Of a stretch of DNA of 64,000 nt, positions 21,666 through 35,100 are shown piece by piece (within the stretch, counting starts at the first letter, position 1; each line of letters starts with the position of its first letter). Source of the DNA: Selaginella moellendorffii (taxonomy: Eukaryota; Streptophyta; Lycopodiopsida; Selaginellales; Selaginellaceae); contig NW_003314285.1 in NCBI RefSeq assembly GCF_000143415.4, positions 1,353,729 to 1,417,728 of the forward strand. Direction: 5' to 3'. The position numbers were made by a program, and so were the translations under genes. The notes under the pieces were generated by a model. It was not told where the DNA came from. It did no database searches and was given only the letters and a program-made list of their open reading frames with translations.

Positions 21666-24600
21666 TTAAGCACCCACAGTCTGCTCCAAATGAAACAGGT
21701 TCCATTCTTGCAGGACGGCGGACTGCAAAGCCTTGTGCTCGATTTCCTCGGGAGAAAATGTGGTGAGAGTGGACGGCTCTGCGGGCTGTATCCCTGGAAG
21801 CAGACTGTCATCGTCGCTCTTCACAGGCGGCGGCGCCAGCGTCACTTTGGGAAGCATTGACAACTCAATCGACCTCTTCAGCTTTTGAGCTTCCGATTCT
21901 TGAAGAGTTTCCTCAGAGACCACTTTCAGCTCCCCATCTGTTATGTCGTCCAGCCACTGCTGTAGATCCTCCGCAATATCATCCAGTACCGAAGCTGTAG
22001 AAGCTCTCAGGATGAACTTGCAGACCATAGTGTGCGAGTCGTCGCCAAGATCGACATTTGCGCTCACTTCGCTCGCGCCAAAGACCAGCATTCCTACGAA
22101 ATCCCCGTACCACGTTTGAGCGGCATAGCAAAGCTGGCGAGAGATCAAACAAAGTTTTAGTACAGAACCGAAGACTAGAGAGAAAAGAAGAAAGAAAGCA
22201 CCTGAAATCCAGCCATTGTACGAAGTATGTGGGAAGCAACTCGATGGAAAGGCTTTGACGACAAGGCCTTTAATCCCGCCAGAAATGGTGACTTCCAAGC
22301 GGCTCCGCCGTTCACTGTTTTCGGAACACCACCTTCGTATTTGTACGCTCCAGTGAACTCGAAAATTGCAGGAAGGCTGGGCCATAGCCGGAAGAACTCC
22401 ACAGGTGAGCACTTGTGCGGAAGTAAAAGCTCCACCAGAGGTATCTTGTAAGGTTTGCATCTCAGGATAATCGGCTCTCCATAGTCCGGTTTGAGAGTCT
22501 TTCGAAGTCGGGGCCCCGAGGAAGTGTCATCTTCTCCAAAGTCAATTTCGTCGTGGCCCGATCCCGCACTTCCAGCATACGGATAATACAGCAGCTGCAC
22601 GCACAGGGAGCACCGCTCAAATCTTGAGACGGAGACTGTGACGCTGGATTGAATGGGATCCTGCATTGTAGAGGAGACTTTTAGCAAAATAAAGCTCGAA
22701 TGATCATGCACATACCTGGGAGGACAAGTTTAGCAGTTGTCGAACAGCCTGCAAGCTACCATCCATGAATCTCAAGGCTCCTACGAGTCCGACGCGAACG
22801 TCAACCCGGTTAAGCTCCAGCTCGGTCATATTAATCACCTGTACGAGAACCAATATGAGAACACGTAGAGAGAAGAAAGTTTTACCCATACCTTCAAGTG
22901 TAATGTTAAGCGTTTCTCGTGCGGATCGCTCAAGTGGTACGCTTCGGCATAACACGGATCGCTGCTGCCAGAGAGTGTTTGCGCGGCTGGAGGCGGCCTC
23001 AAAACCGACGGGCTTGTTTCCTTGCTGGCTAGCAGCGTCAGTTCACTCACGGCAGGTTTCCAAAGCTCCTGGACAGCCTTGTGAACTAAGTATTCCAGCT
23101 TCCTGTCTTGTGCAGCTGACGCTTCAAAGTATTGCACCGACAGCTTGTGATGGCTAAAGGGGTAGTCGCCAGTCGCAGCAGCAGTTCCTACCCACCTGCG
23201 AAAGCTCCAGACGATACGTCAAGTGTCCAGGCTTCAAACGAAACCATTACCTTGATTCCGGGTGCTTGGAGATGTACTTGAGGATCTGTAAGACAAGGCG
23301 GCATTGATGCTTGTTCACTGAATCAGCAAGAGTGCTGCTCCTGAAGTCCTCTAGCTCTTTTGCAAGACCCTGCGACGCTCTTGGATAGCGAGAACCCAGA
23401 TGTTGAGCGCATAAGAGCATAGCTTGGACGTCCTGAGGGCGATTTGCAGCTGCACTGAGCGGGCTATCGACGTTGAAAAGAACCTTGTGCATGCTGGAAA
23501 TAAGTATGTTGAGAGGATCTTCAGGATCATCAGCCAAAAGCGGATCCAGCCCATCCAAGTCAAAATGCTCCGCTAACGCCCATATCAGACGTGCTCGTAT
23601 CCTTGGAGTCGCCACCTGAACAGGAAACATGTCAAGAGAGAAGGAGGAAGGAAACTTTGAGCTTTACCTCTGGTAGATCTTTTGCTAGTTGTCGTTGCAA
23701 AGTCTGGAGCCTCGTTTCGTTTAGTACTTGCTCTGGAGACGCTCCATCCTTGACCTTCTTCACTCCACCTCTGGTATCATAGACATGGCACAGCCTGACC
23801 AGCAACTTCAAGTAGCAATCCATGGCATACGTCCGGCCGTCACAGTCCCATCTCACGCAAGGACGGCAGACTTCCACAACTTCCAGCGCTGACTGAGTCC
23901 AACTGTGCATCTCGTGAGCGGTGCCGTAAGCTAGAGCTCCAAGCACCCGGCTTTCCGAGCGTGCTGTCTTGTCCTTTAGAAACGGCAGTGAGAGCTGGAA
24001 GCAGCTCTCCACCAGGCACGCGACCAGCTCCTCTCTGAACAAGCTGGAGCCGCTGCTGCTCGTAAGCTCTTCCTTGATCTTGGGATCTTCAAACAGCGAC
24101 GCGATGTCCGTGCCTTGAGGCAGCTTCTGGCCCCTCCGAGCGCTCTCTTTCGCGAAAAGGTCCACAGAGAGAGCTGTCCGGCAGATGCAAGCCAAGGCGT
24201 GCATTCGATCGGCCTCGGCTCGCAGATTCCTGACCATCACCAGCAGCCGCTTGAACAAGGAGACTTGCATGTGAAGATCCAAAAGCTGGAGGTTCTCCAC
24301 CACTGCTCTCACGATGCTCTCCCTGCCGGCATTGAAATCCTGACGGTCCCAGAGCGTGAGCAGCGACATGATGGAAGCCGAAGCCCACTCCGGCTTCCCA
24401 CCGGGAACATCCGCCAGCGAGAGGAGATTGATCCCAACGTCGTAGACGAGCGACGGATCCAAGGACGACAGGAACGGCACCAAGTGAGACACCACGTCCG
24501 AAACTCCCAGGATCCTCTCGGCATTCACAAACTGCTTGTTGTCATCCCTGTAGCTAGAGAACCTCCCATCGTTTCCAAACAGCGCCTGCATCTCTTCCAC

Positions 24601-25401
24601 CATCCCGGTGGCCACCGCCTTGATCGCGTACACGAGCGGAAAGATGGTGGCGCGGAAGCTCTCAAACGGAAGAACCCGCGAGCGAGCCATGAGCAAGTCT
24701 CGCTTCTCCCACACGAAAGTACACATCGACGCCACCCAGTGCGCACGAATCGCCACCGAGGCCTCGGTCGCGACGATGGTATCACCAGCCAGAGTGCTCA
24801 TCCTCTTGCTCGAAAACTCAGAGAAGAGCCTCCCAATCCCTTCGAAAGCATAGCGGCACACCACGTCCGATGGATCCAGCATCTTGAGACCAATCTGGCT
24901 CCACCAAGTCGACACTCGATCCAGCACCGGTCCACTCGACTCGCAGAGCGTGACGATATCATCCCTGGCCAGCAAGCATCCCAGAGTTTCAATGCTGGCG
25001 TGCCTCAAATTCTCACTGTCACTGCCAATGCAGTTGGAGATCTCCTTGCTCGAGTCCGTGATGAACTTCCCGAGCCGCCAGGTCGGGATCGCGGCGAGGA
25101 AGGAGACCGCGGCGGCTGTCACGTCCGGATCCGGGAAATCAAAGTCGCTCTTGATGCCGCTACACACCGTCTCCCACTGATCAGCCGTGAGGCGCGTGGT
25201 GCGCACCAGATCGAAGGCCAGTTTCTTGCACACGGCGCTGGCGGGGCTGGCGATAATCTCCTCGCAGGCGGCCCTGGAGAGCGAGGAGATGTCCGTGCCC
25301 GAAGCCGCGAGCTGCAATGCCTGGAGGAGGGCCTGCGCCTGCCGCATTCCATCGTTGGAGCTCAGATCTGTTCGGATCAGCGAGAACTGGTGATCCATCA
25401 C
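21666..25401 (-). CDS. TPLATE: TPLATE, endocytic TPLATE-complex subunit
   Basis: Six exons (25401-23668, 23615-23251, 23195-22892, 22838-22716, 22660-22202, 22133-21666) joining in phase, about 1,150 residues; Arabidopsis TPLATE is of similar size (about 1,176). There are near-identical blocks throughout: ASPASAVCKKLAFDLVRTTR, FPDPDVTAAAVSFLAA, LDLHMQVSLFKRLL, ACICRTALSVDLFAKESARR and VCRPCVRWDCDGRTYAMDCY. The N-terminal two thirds form the alpha-solenoid trunk, followed by the beta-sandwich appendage. TPLATE drives clathrin-mediated endocytosis at the plasma membrane and cell plate. Two ATGs lie in tandem; the second (25398) aligns with the Arabidopsis start. It converges on P0 with 146 bp between stop codons. 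A degenerate partial copy lies at 27.9-28.4 kb. Confidence 0.96.
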
Positions 25402-27739
25402 GGCGAGCGGCGCCAGATTCCTAGCCGCCGCCGCGCGAAATCCCTAGCCACGACTCACCTGATCGATCGGAGCTCCCGCATTCCACCAAGAGCCCTAATT
25501 CCTAGCCTAAAACATGCCAAGAAATTTCAAATAAAAATGGCACCGATTACTGTAACTAATGCGGTTTAATGCAGAAAACTCTTTCATATATTCTACTGAA
25601 CTCTTCTTTTGCTCGAAGAACTTTTATAAGCTCTGAAAAAATAGTTGTAGCACAAGTAGTGTATACATCTGCAAATACAAAGTGGAACCCCCTTATCTTT
25701 GGGATACTAACCACTGCTTTGGAAGTCGTGTTCTATGGTCTAATCCTGGTGATTGCCTAATTGTGTAATGAAACCTTAACATGCACATTCTAGGTGAAGA
25801 TCGGTCTTTGTACCAAGAGCTGTAATATTATATACAGTTACTAAAAGCTAAAGCAGGGAGGCACCCACCCCAACCGTTGAAAGCAATAAATGACCATGGA
25901 TAAGTTTCTTACAATTCTGCTGGAAGGTGTGCTCCTTCCTCTAGCGTGAACAGCTATGATCTTGTGCTGGTCGTAAACACGTCCAACCATGGTTTCCACT
26001 AGTCCCTAAAATTGAAACCATTGTTGATCATGATGCTTTAAACTGGAAAAACTTACCACTAGCACAGGTACAACTATCCCAGATGGACACTGAGGCAATT
26101 ATCAAATATGCATCATTTGGCTGTAAGTCAATCATATTTGAGTCAGTAACATTGCAATCACATACCAAGTCTTGCCTCGTTCAAGTGCACCCGGCATTGG
26201 GTCTGGAAATCCGTGTTCAGCATCCCAAAGAAGGAGTTCATGGTTGCTTGCAAGAAAGTGAGGCTTCCCAGCTCTCACGAGGAACACACGAGCTTCCAGG
26301 TGGTGTATACTTGATTGTTATGGATGATCACGACAGTTGTATAAAGCTTCGACGCCCATAAAGCCCAATGCAATTTGCTAACTTTCAGGGCAGCGATCAT
26401 ATCTTTGTCCGAAACAAATATAGAAAAGGATAATTTCAAAAGTAATCAACACCAATTCACTTCTCAAAAGCTGACATAACAGTTGCTGGGATGCCAAATG
26501 TTTCTTTTCCTTTAATGCTCCCAGTGCTTTCTATGGAACCCGGAACTCATATACCTCAGGATCTGTAAAGCATGTCAAGCTCACATCAGATAGATATTAG
26601 TAAGGAATGTTCACAAATACTCCTGAGATCATAGATATACACAGCCATAAGAAGTTTCCTATGTTGTCCTGGGACAATTATCATGCTCAGATAAAGGACA
26701 ATTGAAAAAAAAACACTCACCTATATCATGTTCAGATAGATGCAACTGGTGGCCAGTATAGTCTTGCTCGACATCAAAGGGACCAACAGAGATGGAGTGG
26801 TGAATCCACAATTATTCATACAAACAAAAGCTGTTTACCTCAAGCTTTTGTCTTGCATGTCTCTAAGGCGAGAAGCTAGACTTGGGAGGAAATCTGCAAA
26901 GAAAAGCTATCCATGATGATGATTTTACCGTCTTCCACAGGAAATAGCCTGAGAAGTGGCTATGGAGTTCCTATACACCAACAGCTCCAGGACAATATGA
27001 GCAATCTCAAGTCTGTAAGGTTTGCCATGAGAAAGATTGGAGCAACAATGTATAATGTTCACAAAGCCGATTAGAAAATTATATTGCTTAGCATGGTTTG
27101 TGCTGAGGTTTTTATATTAAAGTAATACTCTAAAATACTTAAAATTGTGGTATATTAATAAAATTAAAGAGTTATAACCTTAGAAATGCTTCCAAGCTAA
27201 ATTGTCTAATATCCAGATGAAGCATGAACTCCTTTTTCTTTTCTTCTATCAGACACCAATTTGTATTTGATTTGTTTCCATTTTTCAGATTACCCAAAGT
27301 GTCACTAGAATCTTACAAGCTTGTTACTAGCATTATCATGCCTTCCTATAATATTATATCTTCCACATGGGTTTGGCACAAACTTGTAAAGCTATGGAAT
27401 ATGAAAGAATCTTCTGAAGGTCACCATGAATATCTAGTGTTGGTAGTAAAATCACTGTAAGAGAAGACTTGTCTACTATCCCACAAGCCAAGTGCATAAA
27501 ATCCATGGTTTTGAACTTGCTCTAAAAGCTGAAAATCCTCCTCAAGCCTCTTATAAAACTCCTCTACTTGCTGATGAAGTGAAAATACGGCAAGATCATA
27601 ACTCCTTTGTAGTGGGCATTTATAGAATCTTGAGAATCTTTGCTGTAACTTGTGACTGATTGTATCTTGACTAAGGTATGAGAACATGAGTTGACATGAA
27701 TATTTTGAAGACCTTTTCTAGTCACTTTTTTGTAATTTG
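25402..27739. other. Intergenic with unidentified gene-like fragments
   Basis: On the minus strand between about 27010 and 25870 several short open segments are separated by intron-like GT...AG stretches. Examples are HGKPYRLEIAHIVLELLVYR, HHSISVGPFDVEQDYTGHQL, ETFGIPATVMSAFEK, LLLWDAEHGFPDPMPGALER and LVETMVGRVYDQHKIIAVHA. I cannot assign a family or build one continuous frame. It may be a decayed multi-exon gene. The remainder is AT-rich without features. Confidence 0.35.
27421..27687 (-). CDS. Unidentified 88-codon open frame, possibly part of a decayed gene
   Basis: The translation looks protein-like (helical, Leu/Gln/Glu-rich: QQVEEFYKRLEEDFQLLEQV) but matches no family I recognise. It lies upstream, on the same strand, of the unidentified gene-like fragments at 25.9-27.0 kb and could belong with them. 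No convincing splice partner found. Confidence 0.25.
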   Translation of the reverse strand: MFSYLSQDTISHKLQQRFSRFYKCPLQRSYDLAVFSLHQQVEEFYKRLEEDFQLLEQVQNHGFYALGLWDSRQVFSYSDFTTNTRYSW

Positions 27740-28405
27740 ACAATTCCAGAACGCGATATCATGCTCCGGCATAACATCAAACACGCTCCTAGCCTCGTGA
27801 AGATGCCCATGCCAGGCATACAACTCCCGATTCCTTCTCGCATTGCCCATACAAAAAGAACACTGGCGATTTGTGAAATTGAGGAGAGCAGGCACGAGGG
27901 AGCCGCTGCTGCTCGTAAGCTCTTTCTTGATCTTGCGAGATGTCCGTGCCTTGAGCCAGCTTCTGGCCCTTGCAAGCGCTATCTTTCGCGAAAAGGTCCA
28001 CAGAGTTTCGATGCTGGCATGGCAAATTCTCACTGTCACTGCAAATGTCACTGCAAGTTGGAGATCTCCTTGCTGGAGTCCAGGATGAGCCGCCAGGTCG
28101 GGATCGCGGCGAGGGAGGAGACCGCGGCGGCTGTCACGTCGGGATCCGGGAAATCGAAGTCTTGACGCCACTACACACCGTAACTCCCACTGATCGGCTA
28201 TGAGGCGTGTGGTGCACACCAGATCGAATGCCAGTTTCTTGCGCTCGCGGGGCTGGCGATAATTTCCTCGAGGAGATGTCCGTCGATGCCTGGAGGAGAG
28301 CCTGCGCCGGCCACATTCCATTGTTGGAGTTCAGATCTGTTTGGATCAGCGAGAAGTGGTGATCCATCACAGCGAGCGGCACCAGATTCCTAGCTGCCGC
28401 CAAAA
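27740..28405 (-). pseudogene. Mosaic pseudogene: TPLATE 5' pieces fused to a PPR piece
   Basis: Minus strand. From about 28400 to 28015 it matches the TPLATE 5' end (bases near 25430 down to about 24990), including the start codon, with small deletions and frameshifts. It then jumps to a block matching TPLATE near 24165-24050 (27897-28010). From about 27880 to 27745 it changes to a PPR coding segment. The PPR part matches the plus-strand gene at about 45010-45230 with an internal deletion, retaining ARSVFDVMPEHDIAFWNC against ARSVFDAMPERDIASWNC. Both donors lie in this window. Frames are broken, so no product is expected. Confidence 0.85.
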
Positions 28406-29177
28406 ATGTGTATGTTAGGGTTCCAATTTACAATCACTAATGAGCCATTTTATTTAAATTTTATTTGAGGGTGGTGATTCTTGATTATTCCTTATTATTC
28501 ATCTTTTTACTGCTTTTTATTTTGATAATATAAACAACAGAGATGTTACCTTTGTGACTAAATGGAAGCAAGATCAGCGCGACCGCGACCACGTGAAATA
28601 AAGAATTTTTATTTTTTGTTCAATGGACGGGTCACTATCTGACTGCTGCTCTGTATTGCAAACACTCGTTAAATAAAAATGCTTTTTAAGAAAATAATTT
28701 TCTTGTTGTACGCCAGGCAAAATTCACATGGAGTGATCTTCCAAAACACAGATTTTGGCGTACTCTTGGCAGTAGTCCCTCTCGTCGTTTCCACCTGGAA
28801 AAGTTTAAAGCTACACACACCTTTAGTTTCATGCAAATCGGTCAAGGGATCGATTCCCGGGTGTAAAATTTCTGTGTTGGAGGGTTTAACGATTGATGGA
28901 AGAACCGAGGAGGAGGAGAGTGCTCTCCTTTGGCGCTAGGGCGTGGAAGAAGCGCCGTCTCGTGGCTCGGCGGATTCCTCCAGGTGTTGTGCTTGTCAGT
29001 TTCGATTCAATCGCAATGTAGGCCGAGATTCCACAGTAGGAGATCCTGTGCCAGGTTCTTGGAGCTAAGCAAACGGAAATATTTCGCAAGAAGTCGATCG
29101 CGGCAGCCCGATGCGAGCGATCGCGGGATTCATCTAGCGGCAAGTAGCGGGATTTCGATGCGATTGGCAAGGAAGGG
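28406..29177. other. Intergenic / likely 5' region of the GRV2-like gene
   Basis: AT-rich to 28.7 kb, then more balanced. Short frames only. The last 250 bp probably include promoter and 5' UTR of the following gene; no clear TATA box identified. Confidence 0.45.
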
Positions 29178-32100
29178 ATGGATTATCAGCTGTTTTGCAT
29201 CAGGATCTCTGGCGGGGTATTTGGTCACGCGGTCAGCAGGGCGGAGAAGGTCTTGCGGGTTTTTGAGAGCTGCCTGTCGATCTCCAGCTTGACGACGACG
29301 CACAATGGCGCTACTGCCGCTTCTTCGTCCGTGGAATTTATGTTTGAGAGCATCTCAAACGTTCTTCCATCTACCAAGGATGACAAGGAGCTGACATTGA
29401 ATGTGCCGGATGGAAGTGGGAGGGGGTATGAAACGCTCCACATTTACTGCGACTCTAGATCCGAGCTCATGACAACACTTTTAAATCGGATGGACGACTT
29501 GAATGGAATCGGTACAAACTCTCCTATTCTTTTCTCGTTTGCTCTCATTGTTTCCTAAGATCGTTCGAACTTTGATTCGTTTACAGGCACGGATTTCTCT
29601 TTAAAAAAACATAGTCACGAAAGTGGAGGCTTGGTCGAGAGAGTGCTTCGTGTGCGCAGTGCTTCGATCGTGAAAATGCAAAGCAATGGTTCTCGGCATG
29701 AACGCCGGAGGGTAAGGTTTGGTCGTATATTTCAAGCGTTGGCTGCTAACATATTGAGTAAACCAGGTAAACCCCGCGAAGAAAATCAACTTCAATGATA
29801 TTGTGAAAGTTCAGACAATGGCCGACGACGATCATATCGTGCTTCTACACCTTCACTCTCGGATGCTACGTCTGTCAATAACAGATGCTTCACCGTTTCT
29901 TCTTGCTTTAAGTCGAAATATGAAGGTAGTGCACTCACACTCTTCTATGTTTTGTTCTAAAAATTAGTATTTGTAGTTCTACCTCAATCGGGAGTTGGAT
30001 ACTGAAAAGATAACTACGAGTAAAATGGTTGACAATATAGCAGCGTATATCAAACAAGTTGTAAGTTGACTCTTTCACAGAGTTTGATTCCCTTCATGCT
30101 TTTTCTTTTCCAAGCAGAAGGCCTTACCTTTTCTGTACGAGTTCCATGTCATGAAGCAATCTGAATCCAATGCCCAGGAACGAAAGCGAAGCTTGTATAT
30201 TTCTAGAGAACACTTTGTTGAAATGGCAGGAGATGAAGTTGTCGCGTTCGACTGGTATGTAATTTCGAGATTCCATATGCAAAACGTGAACCTGGTTTTT
30301 GTCGCCTGCAGCTTGAAGGATATCATCGGGCTTATTGTAAACGACAAGAACGCAAACGAGATCGTTGTGGAGTTTAAGTCGTCACGATCAGCTCAGTATT
30401 TCTTTGAGGACAGAGAGAATTTTATTGCCAGTATTGCTGATGTAGCTGCCACTTCTAAATCCTCGTTTTTTGACGTTCGTCCTGTACCATTTTTTCGGCT
30501 CATGTTCCCTCGCCAGGTAGTGTTTTTCTCCTCATTTCTCTGTGTGATAATCTTGTCGTGGCAGTTTGAGTATGAAGCATTATATATTAATCGTCTTATG
30601 TTGGAGTTCAATGGCAAGCGGGACCCAGCTGTTTTACACATTACTTTGAAAGAGTTTGCGAGCAATGTGCATGTACGAAAATTCTGTGGTACAGAGTCGG
30701 TTCTCATATATTTGATTTCAGGTTGGAAAGTCTCAATGCACCGACTACAGGGTTGTTTGTGCTGTAGCAGAGTTGCTCAAGGACTGTAAGTATCTGTTAT
30801 TGGTATTGTGCGGGAAGTAACACGTTGATGATTCAGGGAGCTCATGTCAGGACTTCGTAAGATCCACAACCTGTTGTATTGTTATTTCTCGTCTTCTAGG
30901 TTCGCGAATCTGCTTTGACTCCTTGAAAAACATGTCTAGTATCATTTTGGTCCTAATGCAGGTACAGTCCTTTTTTTATATATAAAATGTAGTAGAACTT
31001 TTCATTTGCAGTGTCTTCGCTCGGAGAACGCTGTACTTGTATATAACGCGTTTGTAGCTTTGAAATTCGCTTTCAAATATTCTGGAGATGTTTACGCTGA
31101 TCCATCTGCATTGAAGGTACTGATAAATGTGCTAAATCACGGTTACCTAACTGCTCTTACCTCTAGCAAGAACAATTCAACAAGCTCATTGTACTGAGTT
31201 TGGAAAATATGCAGCAGTTTGCTACTTGGCTGCATACGTACTGTTTGAAAAGGGGACATCTACTTCAGGTGATTCTAATTTTTGCTAAAAAATGAAATTA
31301 ACATGATCACATAAAAAATGCAGGCTTATGCTACAGTGAAACTCTTATCTGCTGGCCTGGATAATCTAGTGCTCGAGACTGATACCTTACGAGCATGGAT
31401 GAAGGTATGAAGCATGAACTCCTAACTAAACCTGAGCGCATATCTTTACATACTCAGGCATTTGAATCCTCTATTATGGTGGTAGGGGATGTACTGTGCG
31501 TATTGTCCAGATCGAAAAAATCAGTTCTCCGCGAAAGGTAAATTCCCCCCCTTTTTTCTTTAATCTGTATTTTATTTACTTTTCTTATAGTACGGCAACA
31601 TTGCTTGAGGCTCTTTTAGCGAAAACTTCGAGCGTTGTTTCAAGTCATTTTCGGGTACCAACGCGACAATTACATTTTTCCCTTGAGCTTTCAGATTGAC
31701 ATTTCTGCGCAGAGTTTGTTTCTCAAACGATGTCTAGTCATCGTGCACCTTTACGATGCATTTTTCTCAAGAACAGACTTGACTCAATCACGAAGTGCAA
31801 GACTCCTTTTCCATACAATGGAAGGCAGTGAAGGAACAAACCATCTTTTACGATCTTTTCTGCCTAAGGTTTATTTCCCTTTGTTCTTTCTCATAATTCA
31901 GGCCTAACGATATCGTTTGACTCAGGGTGCTTTTCAGTTTTATGACCTCACGGCCTCTAAGTTGTTAGAAACTGGAAAGGTTTGTCTAGCATTTTCTGCA
32001 TGTCAACGGAACATTCCATTGACTAAACTACAGGATAAATCTGCAAGCCACTTCTGTGCTTGGGTCAAACTTTTGGACGTTTTGAGGCGAGATACTATTG

Positions 32101-35100
32101 AAACCCCGTTGTTTATTTGGAATGACATGAAAAGAACAGAGCTTATGAAGGTAAAATTGTTTTTCCTTAAAATTTCTAAAGGGTTAATTGATCTCACATG
32201 GAATGTAGTTTCTTGAGAAAGAAATGCAAGGATTCAGTGCTGCTGCAGCCACAAATCACGTAGTTTCGTATAACCATTCTGATATAAGCTTTACTTATTC
32301 GGCTGAAAGTGAAGGACAAGGTAATAGCGGTCCTCATTTCATTCTAACAAATATAGTTCGCATGGCAGGCACGGTCGTAGAAGGCATCCATCTTGAACTT
32401 CTAGTTGATCACTCTCCTCCTGCTGACGGTACTTATGCACCATTTTGGAAGGTACATTTTTCTTTGCTTCTATCGAGCAAGCTTCAATTTCACCGCAGGT
32501 TCAAAGTCCCTTGGCTTTATTTCAAGCAGTATTCCAATCTCTGATTCTGGGTTTTACACCCTTTTTCGGCCACAATAATACTCCTGAAGTTGATCTCCGC
32601 CTAGCTGTGCATGTCCTGACTAAACTCTACGAGCGATATGCACTAGAAGTAACCTTCTGCTTGCAGACATCTAACGTTATTGAGGTAAGAGAACAATTAT
32701 TCTCCCAGTTTGAAAGACTTGACACTGTCTTTTAGGCATCTGTTGGAATGCTTCAAGAAGTTATGGAAACAGAGCATCAAGTATTTATTTTCAAACTAAT
32801 GGTTTTCCAATTGACCTTGATGGAAATTGGAGGCCGTCAAAATGTTCTTCGTATCCTTCGAGCTGGTGGAGCAACGGTTTTAGTGTCATTACTAGTACTA
32901 TCACTTACTGAGGTAAAAATGTTGTTATTCTTTTCAAGGCTAACTTGGTACTTCATAACAGTGTTGCAAAAGTAAGACTGAGTTCGAATCAGATGGCTGG
33001 TCTTCGCAGAAATCTAGCATCCTTGAAACCGTTGAAGTTGTTGGTATGAACGGTGAACTTAAATTAGTGCGAGTCCCTTCGGGAAAAGTTCGAGAGGTTC
33101 TTGGTAAAGCCTTGCTAAATGGAAGCTTAGATGCGAAAGAGGCAATCAAATGGCAAGACTCGATAGTACCAAGTAAGATACAATTTGGTATGGTCTTGGA
33201 TGTGCTGGAAGCGATCCTCAGGTAATCCAGTTTAGTTTATCGTTCGCTCACACTTTTTGTGTTTCTATACAGGCTATGCGGAAGCGACAACAGTGACATT
33301 TTTCCACCGTCTGCTGCATGCATTGCGCTCTCACGAGAGGATGTTATGTGCCATCTGGTTCAAAGCCTTCTTCGCGCAAAGACGCCCGCCTTCGGAAGGT
33401 CAGCATGCCTTTAATTGGTTTGCGTTTGACAAGGGTTGTCTATCTAGGATCTTGAACATTTTGTCTCACTTGACAAAAACAAGCAAGTCTTGTATGACGT
33501 CTATCGAAGAGCTCGGAACGTACGAAATAATTCTTTGGAAGCTTCTAGCCGGTGATATTGTGGACGCGGATAAGAAAATGATCATCAGTTTCTTACGCCA
33601 GACACATCTTCCGCAGGTGAAATGTCAACCTTTAAGTCTTGCTCACAAACACGGCCTGCTTATAGGTGTCCGATGTTTACCTCAACACCGACTGTTCTCC
33701 ATGTGAAAACAGTAGTCTTCGTTTTTATTTACCTGATGGATTGATCATGAAGTTGATATCGGAGGTATCTGCGAATTTAAAATCTATATTGAACTTAATC
33801 TTGTTCAGGATGCAGAAGGTTTTTTCATGCTACTCAACTCTGAGCAAAATAATCCTGAAGTCGTGTGGAATGTGACTATGGCGGAGGCACTTCTAAGTCA
33901 GTTGACATGTCATTTAGAGCCATACGTAAGAAATCGAGCGGCGGATGCTATGGCACTTTATATTCATGTCCCTGTGACTGTAGTTTATGAAGAGCTCGCT
34001 GGTAATGGTTTCGCGCTTCTTATCCTTTCTTTCATTTTTATTAATTTGCTCTAATATATTGCAGATGCAGTTTATACTGAACCATTTTACCTTCATAACT
34101 TCCTAGATACCGAAAGATTTTCGAATTATCCAATAAATGATCCGGTGAAATTTCTGAACAATTTGATGAAAGTAAGGCGAGGAAACCTTCCAAATTTGTA
34201 CTTCTAACGAAATCTTCTTTGAACAGCACCTGAGACAACTTTCCGGCGACTTTCTGAAATCAACGTCCAATGGTATGGCAAGCTCTTTTTGGATGAAAGG
34301 GCTTTCCAAGTCACACCAACTTCTAAGCTCACTGGTAGAGATCATTCACTTTCGAGTGCGCTTTTAGCTGCTAATGTTACGCACGGTTCTGTCAGGCGTA
34401 TTTACTAGAACGTTTTCCAAAGCTGGTGCCTCCAAGTGACATCGAAGCAGTTGCTTTAACCTTGGCAACACCAGCTGTTCGTTATCTTGCTGAATTGGAG
34501 GGTGTTGACTTGCTGATACCCGAAATTATGTTTCAAGCTACAAAGATTCTCAGAGAAATGTGTGCCATAACTGTCAGGTACTGATGATCATGGCGTTGCA
34601 TATTTACTAGTTTTTTCGTGTTCAGGGATACAGGGCCATTAACAGGAGCTGTGGATTTTGCACTGAACATTATTTCCTTGGGAGCCGATGGATCTAGTGC
34701 CGATTACAGGGCTGATACGTTGAGCAATGTTATCACTGGGGCTTTGTCAATGCTGGAAGTAACATGTGGCTCAAGGTATAATTCACATTTTCCAGTTTTC
34801 TTACTTCTATAATTGTTTTTTATTTAGAGCTGGAAGGGATCTCCTGCGAGATGATTCACGCTGGAACAGAGGACTCTGGTGGGCACTTTGTACAGCTATC
34901 GGTGATCCTATATCATCCGTCGTACCAGCTGAATTAAATCGTATTTCGTCTGCTGCCTTGAGCTGTCTCAGGCATTTTGTTGAACAAGAGGAACTTCCCG
35001 AGTTCTTTAAAAAGGTAAGTTCGACACTTTCATTATTTCCTCGGCTTCTTAGCTGTTGTTTTGCCAGGGTTTACACCTCCCTTTGATACTCTTGACATTT

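Noticed and set aside
24115..25569. Long plus-strand frame opposite TPLATE exon 1 (484 codons)
   Set aside because: Shadow of the GC-rich TPLATE coding strand; Arg/His-rich with no domain or conservation.
28930..29292. Alternative upstream start for the GRV2-like gene
   Set aside because: Different frame from the PH-like domain and no motif; ATG 29178 gives the frame that continues through all exons.
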